A stretch of DNA of 64,000 nucleotides from Gavia stellata (Eukaryota; Chordata; Aves; Gaviiformes; Gaviidae): positions 5,832,821 through 5,896,820 of the forward strand of contig NC_082600.1 of assembly GCF_030936135.1 (NCBI RefSeq). The letters run 5' to 3'. The translations under genes were made by a program, and so were the position numbers. This document shows positions 28,101 through 33,891 of the stretch, one piece after another (the first letter of the stretch is position 1; every line of letters begins with the position of its first letter). The notes below the pieces were generated by a model that worked only from the letters and a program-made list of their open reading frames with translations, was not told the origin of the DNA and searched no databases.

Positions 28101-31100
28101 TTCACATACACACACATAATGACCTTGAATTTTTTTTTTTGGCAAAACAACATTTACAGCGTTTTTCTGCAAGCCTATCAAAACCACCTCTCCTAAGGAA
28201 ACCTAATATACTTGCCCTAGATCCTCAAAAAAAAATTATGCCAATCTTGCTCTGTCCATTATGCCTCTATCCTCCTCTAAAGCTCCCTCGAGTGCAGGTG
28301 TACACAGAGTACCTGCAGCTCCCTCCCCTGCATCCCAAAAACTACCCGGGCACATCAGCAACAAACACCACGGTTGACCCCAAATTCGGTGCTGCCCGAA
28401 CAGCCATGAGGCCAAACTGGATTGGCTGCAGCCCAGTCCCCTCCGCTGCCCTTCCCACAGCGCGGGCATGCACGCACGTCCCCCTCTCTCCTTCTGCAAC
28501 ATCTGCTGTTCTGCAAAAATTATAAACCTGCGTCTTTTTGACACATCAGCAAAGAGTGTTAATTAGTTTAGTTAGACCTAAATGATGGCAGAATCGCTGC
28601 TATATGCAGGTGTATTAATATTTTAAAGGGGCATAAGCTGGAAAACATCTTGTCGTGGTTTAAGCCCAGCCGGACTAATCACCACACAGCTTCTCACTCA
28701 CTCCCCTTCCTCAGCTGGACAGGGGAGAGAAAATATGAGGAAAAGGCTCGTAGGTCGAGATAAGGACATAGGGAGATCACTCACCAATTACCATCATGGG
28801 CAAAATAGACTTGACTTGGGGAAATTAGTTTAATTTATTACCAATCAAAATCAGAGTAGGATAATGAGAAGTAAAACCAAATCTTAAAAAGCAACACCTT
28901 CCCCCCACCCCTCCCTTCTTCCCGGGCTCAACTTCACTCCTGAACCTCTTCCCCCCCGAGCGGCGCAGGGGGACGGGGAATGGGGGTTGCGGTCAGTTCA
29001 TCACACGTTGTTTCTGCCGCTCCTTCCTCCTCACACTCTTCCCCTGCTCCAGCGTGGGGTCCCTCCCACAGGAGACAGTTCTCCACGAACTTCTCCAACG
29101 TGGGTTCTTCCCACGGGCTGCAGTTCTTCACGAACTGCTCCAGCATGGGTCCGTTCCACGGGGTGCAGTCCTTCAGGAACAGACTGCTCCAGCGTGGGCC
29201 CCCCTCGGGATCGCAAGTCCTGCCAGCAAACCTGCTCCAGCGTGGGCTCCTCTCTCCACGGCTCCACAGGTTCTGCCAGGAGCCTGCTCCAGCATGGGCT
29301 TCCCACAGGATCACAGCCTCCTTCAGGCATCCACCTGCTCCAGCGTGGGGTCCTCCACGGGCTGCAGGTGGATATCTGCTCCACCGTGGACCTCCATGGG
29401 CTGCAGGGGGACAACCTGCTTCACCATGGTCTTCATCACGGGCTGCAGGGGAATCTCTGCTCCGGCGCCTGGAGCCTCTCCTCCCCCTCCTTCTTCACTG
29501 ACCTTGGTGTCTGCAGAGTTGTTTCTCTCACATATTCTCACTCCTCTCTTCTCCGGCTGCCCCTTCCTGGTTTTTCAGCCCTTCTTAAATATGTTATCAC
29601 AGAGGCGCTACCACTGTTGCTGATTAGCTCAGCCTTAGCCAGTGGCAGATCCGTCTTGGAGTCGGCTGGCATTGGCTCTATCAGACATAGGAGAAGCTTC
29701 TAGCAGCTTCTCGCAGAAGCCACCCCTGTAGCCCCCCCTGCTACCAGAGCGCTGCCACGCAAACCCAATACATTCCACCCCTCGCCTCTGTGAATCACAT
29801 ATTTACAAATGATCATTAAAATCTACATTCATAATACAATCTTCACAAACTTCACTCACATCAACAAAAAAGAATTACCCACAGCAAAATCAAAATAAAA
29901 TCATCACAACACCAAACAAAAGTGGACAATTTACACACAATCCACCCCTCGCCCTTTCACCACAATTACAACAACAAAAATTCCCCATGATCATTCTGCA
30001 CTCTAACATTGTTCAGTCCGTATTTTGCCCATTACCTCTCCCAATTATGTCCTTATCTTGAATTCCTCGAGCCCCACGTTGGGCGCCAAAAAGACTGTCG
30101 TGGTTTAAGCCCAGCCGGACTAATCACCACACAGCTTCTCACTCACTCCCCTTCCTCAGCTGGACAGGGGAGAGAAAATATGAGGAAAAGGCTCGTAGGT
30201 CGAGATAAGGACATAGGGAGATCACTCACCAATTACCATCATGGGCAAAATAGACTTGACTTGGGGAAATTAGTTTAATTTATTACCAATCAAAATCAGA
30301 GTAGGATAATGAGAAGTAAAACCAAATCTTAAAAAGCAACACCTTCCCCCCACCCCTCCCTTCTTCCCGGGCTCAACTTCACTCCTGAACCTCTTCCCCC
30401 CCCGAGCGGCGCAGGGGGACGGGGAATGGGGGTTGCGGTCAGTTCATCACACGTTGTTTCTGCCGCTCCTTCCTCCTCACACTCTTCCCCTGCTCCAGCG
30501 TGGGGTCCCTCCCACAGGAGACAGTTCTCCACGAACTTCTCCAACGTGGGTTCTTCCCACGGGCTGCAGTTCTTCACGAACTGCTCCAGCATGGGTCCGT
30601 TCCACGGGGTGCAGTCCTTCAGGAACAGACTGCTCCAGCGTGGGCCCCCCTCGGGATCGCAAGTCCTGCCAGCAAACCTGCTCCAGCGTGGGCTCCTCTC
30701 TCCACGGCTCCACAGGTTCTGCCAGGAGCCTGCTCCAGCATGGGCTTCCCACAGGATCACAGCCTCCTTCAGGCATCCACCTGCTCCAGCGTGGGGTCCT
30801 CCACGGGCTGCAGGTGGATATCTGCTCCACCGTGGACCTCCATGGGCTGCAGGGGGACAACCTGCTTCACCATGGTCTTCACCACGGGCTGCAGGGGAAT
30901 CTCTGCTCCGGCGCCTGGAGCCTCTCCTCCCCCTCCTTCTTCACTGACCTTGGTGTCTGCAGAGTTGTTTCTCTCACATATTCTCACTCCTCTCTTCTCC
31001 GGCTGCCCCTTCCTGGTTTTTCAGCCCTTCTTAAATATGTTATCACAGAGGCGCTACCACTGTTGCTGATTAGCTCAGCCTTAGCCAGTGGCAGATCCGT

Positions 31101-33589
31101 CTTGGAGTCGGCTGGCATTGGCTCTATCAGACATAGGAGAAGCTTCTAGCAGCTTCTCGCAGAAGCCACCCCTGTAGCCCCCCCTGCTACCAGAGCGCTG
31201 CCACGCAAACCCAATACACATCTGTTTTTCAAGAACACTTACATAGGAGACCTATCCTTCATTTTTTAATCATATAAACCCTTTTCTGTATTACTTAAGA
31301 AATTGTAACCAAAGGAGATATAATATGTATGCACATAAGTGTACGCACATGTGTATTATACATATAATAATATGTGTACGCACATATATAATATGCACGT
31401 AATAATGTGCAGAATACTGACCAAGAGAGAAACAAAATAAGCTTTTTCTTCCAAATTTTCACAACAGGTGTGCTAAAAATAATCTATTTGATTTATAAAG
31501 AATAAATGAAGTTCAACAGTCTCATATTACGACATTATTTCACAGGTTCCACTGCAAATCCAAAACTTTTTAGTTTTGTTTGTATATCGTATCTTCCATA
31601 TACATTTGCTCTTTCTAATGCTATCTTGATAATAGGGTTACCTATAGCTAGCTGGCAGCCTAATTCCTATTTTAAGTCCCCTGTCCAGTTCTGCAGAAAT
31701 TGCTGAAAATCAGCTAATACAAATGTCATTTGCAAGTCCTTTGCCTGTTATCAGATGAGCCCCAACAGTCAATTTCTTCACAGCTTTGAACTTCCCCCTA
31801 GCTCTAGATGAATTAACGTGATCCTAGCCATTCAGCCAATACTACTGATTTAATAAGAGATATGCCTGAAGTGGATGATAATCTGGTTTGATTTGGTCTG
31901 TATAAATGAAACTAAACCAGACCTAGCCATAGTAAAATCCAGTTTAGAGGTAATCACTGTTAAATTACGCTTTGAGTTACATGGGGGAGGATTGAGTCCA
32001 TGTTGTGTCCATTTTCAGCAGAGATCCTTCCACACAATGTCACATATCTATACTGAAAATGACTTTCAAACACACTTGCAGGCGAACACTGCAGGCAAAT
32101 ACTACCCTCAGTATGCAGCTCAGCGTCAATCCCACAATAAGCATATGTTTTCATGTTCTAACCTTCATGGCAGTGACTTCAAACTAACACAGTAGGCAAC
32201 ATGAATTTAGTCAATGTCAACAAAACCTCTCTTGCCTTTGGAGTGCAAGAGAAACAAAAGCAGGAGAGAAAGAAATACTGGTTTCCATATTGGAAAACAT
32301 AATTTCAAGCCCTATCTCTAGGCAAAGGTCTCACCTACTCTGCAATTTCATCTTTATTGCTATTGCAAAATGGAACAAACTGTTGCATGACCCAAAGCAG
32401 CCAAAACACGCAGTTTTCTTTCCACATCCCAGTTATCTCACATTCAACATCCCACAAAGAACAGAACCGCATTGTCATCACATTGGGAAATCAACAGACT
32501 CCTAGGACAGCTAGAGAGGTGTAGAGAGGGTATAAAATCTGGCATCTAGCTACCTAGAACATTGTATATTAGTCTTGCTATTTTTTAAACCATGCAAGCC
32601 AGAAGATGTGAGTCATAACACTCATGTGTCATAACAGTGATTCATAAATAGAAGTGCACACAATGCATTTATATAAACCACAGACAAAGGATCTTCCAGA
32701 GAAACAGGAAGACCTTTCCTGAAGCCTGGGCAAAGCATGTCCCTGTGTTAACACACCGAATGAACAACCGGCTCTTGAGTGACTCAGAGAGCAAATACAG
32801 GATACCTGGTAACAATCCCCATGCACTAGCAAATGGGGACAAACACTTTCTGTAAATCACAGGTCACATCACTAGAGCCTGTGGTCCAGGCCAAAGCAGA
32901 ATTTGCCAGACTCCTGCTATATTCTTGCCCTGCTCGTGCACGGCCTTGGGCAAGCTATTGGGCTTCTCAGTTCCACAGCGGCTAAAGGGAGGGCAAAGTT
33001 ATTTTCTTATTTTAGAAAAGTAGAAGCAGCGCTGAGATACAATGGCACTGGGGTCAACTGAATACGTGCCTTGGGGAGAAGAAGAGTCACGTTATCTGCT
33101 TGGGGGTCGGGCCTGGCATGGCCTGTGACCCCGCTGAAAGCAGCGCCCCATCTGCAGCAAAGACCTGGCAGCCCCAGGGGAAGGAGGCCCCGGCCTAAGG
33201 GGCATCGAAAGCCCTCGCCTGAGGGAAGGTGAGGGACCGCACCCCCCCCGGCCATCACCCACGCTCCCCCTCCGTTTCCTCAGCCCCCCACACCGACACC
33301 CCGCTTCCTCCGGTTCCGGCACTGCGCCGCTCGCCCCCCGCGCACGCCCTCACCCCGGGCGGGAGGGCCCCTTTCCCTCCCCGCGGCCTCGCCGCCCGAG
33401 CAGGAGCTCGCCCGGGGGGCTGCGCCCCGGCCGCGGCGGGGGGAGGCCGCCGCATCCCCTCAGAGCGCCGGCCGGCCCCACCACCGCCTCCCGCCCCCGG
33501 GCCCAGCGCGGCTCCCTCCGCCCGGGGAAGCCGCAGGGAGCGCCGGCGCTGCCCGCACCCACCTCGAAGAGCTCGGCCGTGGTAGCCAT
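3966..33589 (-). CDS. EXOC5: EXOC5 (exocyst complex component 5, Sec10), 18 coding exons
   Basis: EXOC5 is a subunit of the octameric exocyst, which tethers secretory vesicles to the plasma membrane before SNARE fusion and is needed for ciliogenesis and epithelial polarity (family knowledge). I located 18 exons on the minus strand; they join in frame to 2,124 nt, 707 residues plus stop, against 708 in human as I remember it. The N-terminal third (about residues 40-100) is rich in Glu, Gln and Lys with coiled-coil character, and the rest is the helical-rod part typical of exocyst subunits. The order of exon peptides follows human Sec10 from MATTAELFE to the C-terminal ARLARHFS. All acceptors are AG; all donors are GT except intron 15, which is GC. 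The start at 33,589 sits in a strong Kozak context and matches the family start. An in-frame upstream ATG at 33,856 was not used because the extension lies in CpG-island sequence and matches nothing in the family. Intron 1 (7.5 kb) hosts an LTR element. Confidence 0.97.
4627..4842 (-). CDS. EXOC5: EXOC5 coding exon 17
   Basis: Residues 574-645 (ACVKVCGYVRKQVEKIRNSM ... KCAKDFK), 72 whole codons. The acceptor TTAG follows a pyrimidine-rich tract; donor GTAAGC. Confidence 0.96.
5871..5979 (-). CDS. EXOC5: EXOC5 coding exon 16
   Basis: Completes Arg537 and encodes residues 538-573 (TLNCMIGQMKHILAAEQKKT ... IQYTN). Acceptor AAAG, donor GTAAGT, phase 0. Confidence 0.96.
5980..8641. other. EXOC5 intron 15, no further feature
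   Basis: This 2.66 kb intron has the GC donor at 8,641-8,640 and the AG acceptor at 5,981-5,980. It contains a C-rich/T-rich stretch near 6,830-6,880 but no coding or repeat family that I recognise. Confidence 0.7.
8642..8728 (-). CDS. EXOC5: EXOC5 coding exon 15 (GC donor)
   Basis: Completes Ser508 and encodes residues 509-536 (SSPKLSECLQKKKDIIEQME ... GID) plus two bases of Arg537. Acceptor GCAG. The donor reads AG then GCAAGT, a non-canonical GC-AG intron with an otherwise perfect donor consensus. No GT site nearby keeps the frame with exon 16. Confidence 0.93.
9533..9653 (-). CDS. EXOC5: EXOC5 coding exon 14
   Basis: Completes Gly468, encodes residues 469-507 (IPSSDSKNANLYFLDVVHQA ... 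DHLMPLI) and leaves two bases of codon 508. Acceptor TTAG, donor GTACCT, a weak downstream match to the consensus. Confidence 0.95.
10370..10478 (-). CDS. EXOC5: EXOC5 coding exon 13
   Basis: Residues 432-467 (LSDPSDLPKNAFRIFSMLVE ... ALETGLA) plus one base of Gly468. Acceptor AAAG, donor GTGAGT. Confidence 0.95.
10479..12636. other. EXOC5 intron 12, no further feature
   Basis: A 2.16 kb AT-rich intron. I see no exon-like peptide, tRNA, LINE or LTR sequence. Only short A-runs are present (for example near 11,724-11,735). Confidence 0.65.
12637..12784 (-). CDS. EXOC5: EXOC5 coding exon 12
   Basis: Completes Gly382 and encodes residues 383-431 (IQDLKERIRQRTNLPLGPSI ... FERCHR). Acceptor GTAG, donor GTAAGT. 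Near-identical to mammalian EXOC5. Confidence 0.96.
13983..14192 (-). CDS. EXOC5: EXOC5 coding exon 11
   Basis: Completes Arg312, encodes residues 313-381 (TTNLSSKLMEFNLGTDKQTF ... RSIGTG) and leaves two bases of Gly382. Acceptor AAAG, donor GTGAGT. Confidence 0.96.
14658..14740 (-). CDS. EXOC5: EXOC5 coding exon 10
   Basis: Residues 285-311 (SYVKDQLEEHRKSDAEQYLK ... DLYT) plus two bases of Arg312. Acceptor GCAG, donor GTATTT. Confidence 0.95.
15849..15989 (-). CDS. EXOC5: EXOC5 coding exon 9
   Basis: Residues 238-284 (GAFLRNDVFEDAAILCQRV ... FEVKLQ), 47 whole codons. Acceptor CTAG, donor GTATTT. Confidence 0.95.
16089..16133 (-). CDS. EXOC5: EXOC5 coding exon 8
   Basis: Residues 223-237 (GYSHCVDVYIKQCQE), 15 whole codons. 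Acceptor ATAG, donor GTAATG. Confidence 0.94.
16618..16727 (-). CDS. EXOC5: EXOC5 coding exon 7
   Basis: Completes Ser186 and encodes residues 187-222 (KYHDLECQLIQEFTSAQRRG ... LLHFK). Acceptor CCAG immediately followed by GTAAG, so the exon's first bases themselves resemble a donor. The real donor is GTAAAA at the lower end. Confidence 0.95.
16880..16908 (-). CDS. EXOC5: EXOC5 coding exon 6 (29 nt micro-like exon)
   Basis: Completes Arg176, encodes FSEVKSKIA and leaves one base of Ser186. Acceptor ACAG, donor GTAAGT. The frame closes exactly with the flanking exons, which supports this very short exon. Confidence 0.93.
17349..17413 (-). CDS. EXOC5: EXOC5 coding exon 5
   Basis: Residues 155-175 (IKEAADIIQKLHLIAQELPFD) plus two bases of Arg176. 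Acceptor ACAG, donor GTAAAA. It is too short to stand out as an open frame and was found from the family order. Confidence 0.94.
17414..21611. other. EXOC5 intron 4, no further feature
   Basis: A 4.2 kb intron between exons encoding residues 90-154 and 155-176. It is AT-rich unique sequence with A-runs near 19,042 and 20,527. No open frame in it resembles a known protein. Confidence 0.65.
21612..21806 (-). CDS. EXOC5: EXOC5 coding exon 4
   Basis: Residues 90-154 (VAFQHFQELDEHISYV ... TNSEK), 65 whole codons that look identical to the human peptide as I remember it. Acceptor CCAG, donor GTAAGA. Confidence 0.96.
22199..22346 (-). CDS. EXOC5: EXOC5 coding exon 3
   Basis: Completes codon 40 and encodes residues 41-89, LLEEFVNHIQELQVMDER through QKSNQ. 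It is Glu/Gln/Lys-rich with a coiled-coil look. Acceptor TCAG, donor GTAAAA, leaving phase 0. Confidence 0.95.
22347..25927. other. EXOC5 intron 2, no further feature
   Basis: A 3.6 kb intron. A locally GC-richer patch near 25,000-25,260 yields a 91-codon minus frame without family resemblance. Nothing else is recognised. Confidence 0.65.
25928..26019 (-). CDS. EXOC5: EXOC5 coding exon 2
   Basis: Residues 10-39 plus two bases of codon 40, beginning EPFVADEYIERL. Acceptor CTAG, donor GTAAAA. The glycine-rich loop reads GGGSRGGEAF, apparently one residue (a Pro) shorter than the human loop. Confidence 0.95.
26020..28650. other. EXOC5 intron 1, 3' part
   Basis: Unique-looking intronic DNA between exon 2 and the LTR element, with an A-run near 26,612 and a T-run near 28,131. 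I see no gene. Confidence 0.65.
28651..29772 (-). repeat. 3' LTR of the mini-ERV
   Basis: 1,122 bp copy of the 5' LTR with one substitution and a one-base shorter C-run (seven against eight C near 28,951). The AATAAA hexamer is at 28,834-28,839 and the TATA-like box near 29,584-29,592. Sense orientation relative to EXOC5 means this hexamer could in principle end EXOC5 pre-mRNA early. Confidence 0.92.
29040..29475. repeat. Minisatellite inside the 3' LTR
   Basis: About ten degenerate units marked by CTGCTCCAGCGTGGG-like cores starting near 29,044, 29,090, 29,135, 29,184, 29,232, 29,284, 29,335, 29,376, 29,416 and 29,457 (spacing 40-52 bp), often followed by CCACGGGCTGCAG. The array keeps several reading frames open on both strands at once, which explains overlapping open frames of up to 238 codons. 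Confidence 0.88.
29773..29788 (-). promoter_or_regulatory. 3' polypurine tract
   Basis: The minus strand reads GAGGCGAGGGGTGGAA, directly abutting the 3' LTR. This is the expected plus-strand primer position in reverse transcription. Confidence 0.8.
29941..29955 (-). promoter_or_regulatory. Second polypurine-tract-like copy
   Basis: The minus strand reads AAAGGGCGAGGGGTGGA, sharing the GGCGAGGGGTGGA core with the tract at the LTR border about 165 bp away. It may be an internal (central-like) tract or a leftover of an internal deletion or duplication. Confidence 0.55.
30071..30088 (-). promoter_or_regulatory. Primer binding site, tRNA-Lys type
   Basis: The minus strand reads TGGCGCCCAACGTGGGGC, 7 nt after the 5' LTR end. 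This equals the tRNA-Lys(1,2) primer site known from betaretroviruses such as MPMV. It is the main reason for calling the element beta-like (ERVK-type) rather than ERVL, whose primers are usually tRNA-Leu. The apparent 5 bp target duplication is short for ERVK (usually 6), but a sixth matching base (A) is shared with the LTR end. Confidence 0.9.
30096..31218 (-). repeat. 5' LTR of the mini-ERV
   Basis: 1,123 bp. In element orientation it starts at 31,218. A TATA-like TATTTAAG lies about 180 bp in, and an AATAAA hexamer lies at 30,279-30,284, near the 3' end. If transcription starts about 30 bp after the TATA-like box, the R region would be some 700 bp long and contain the minisatellite. That reading is inference. 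Confidence 0.92.
30486..30921. repeat. Minisatellite inside the 5' LTR
   Basis: The same array as in the 3' LTR, unit for unit, differing only by the single LTR substitution. Confidence 0.88.
31310..31410. repeat. Alternating purine-pyrimidine / TA-CA-rich stretch
   Basis: Imperfect ATAT, CACATA and GTGTACGCAC runs with a near repeat of 'gtacgcacat'. It sits about 100 bp from the LTR element end and looks like a decayed microsatellite. Confidence 0.6.
31411..33100. other. EXOC5 intron 1, 5' part
   Basis: Intronic DNA between the LTR element and the CpG island. GC content rises towards 33,100. No exon or repeat family is recognised. Confidence 0.6.
33563..33589 (-). CDS. EXOC5: EXOC5 coding exon 1
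   Basis: Residues 1-9 (MATTAELFE). Start codon at 33,589-33,587, donor GTGGGT at 33,562. The exon lies inside the CpG island, 234 bp from the AP5M1 start codon on the other strand. Confidence 0.95.
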
Positions 33590-33823
33590 GGCCGCAGGGA
33601 GGGCGGCGGGGCTCCTCAGCGGCCCGCCGCCGCCCCGCCGCTGCCGCCCATTGTGTCCCGCCGCCCCGGCAGCAGCAGCAGCCGCCGCGGCGCCGCCTCC
33701 GCCCGCCGGAAATGGGCCTGCGCCGGGCGGCCGCCGCCGGGGAGGGGCCGGGAGCTGCGCGCGGTGGCGGCCGCCCCTCCGCAGCGCCCCGGCCGCCCTC
33801 AGCGCCGCGCCGCCGCCGCCGCC

Positions 33824-33891
33824 ATGGCCCTGCGGGCGCTGTGGCTCCTCAGGCACGACCCCGGGACCGGCGGCACCGTGCTGTTCTCCAG
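33824..33891 (+). CDS. AP5M1: AP5M1 coding exon 1
   Basis: Residues 1-22 ([20 protein letters not shown] ...) plus two bases of Arg23. Donor AG then GTAACG. Strong Kozak context. Confidence 0.95.

Larger units (their letters stand above)
28651..31218 (-). mobile_element. Complete gene-less LTR retroelement (mini-ERV, beta-like)
   Basis: Two direct LTRs (28,651-29,772 and 30,096-31,218) enclose 323 bp. Read on the minus strand, each LTR begins TGTATTGGG and ends CCACGACA, the canonical TG...CA form. The flanks carry the 5 bp repeat CATCT at 28,646-28,650 and 31,219-31,223, as expected for an integrase-made target duplication. The internal part has a primer binding site and polypurine tracts but no gag, pol or env frame, so the element could move only with proteins from a relative. 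The LTRs differ by one substitution (T or C in the 'cttca-cacggg' motif, near 29,435 and 30,881) and one base in a C-run, so the insertion is recent or the LTRs were homogenised. The element lies in EXOC5 intron 1 in the same orientation as the gene. Confidence 0.93.

Noticed and set aside
28980-31149. Duplicate 238-, 189- and 173-codon frames as a tandem gene pair
   Set aside because: The duplication is the pair of LTRs of one retroelement (TG...CA ends, primer site, target duplication). The frames follow the minisatellite and are open on both strands.
28646-31223. Classification of the mini-ERV as ERVL because of the 5 bp duplication
   Set aside because: The lysine-type primer site argues for a beta/ERVK-like origin. 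The sixth duplicated base could be hidden by the A shared with the LTR end, so the length is not decisive.
33350-33856. 168-codon minus frame and matching plus frames (33,579-34,298; 33,712-34,200) in the CpG island
   Set aside because: Stop-poor GC-rich sequence on both strands. Only nine codons (EXOC5 exon 1) and 22 codons (AP5M1 exon 1) belong to real proteins.
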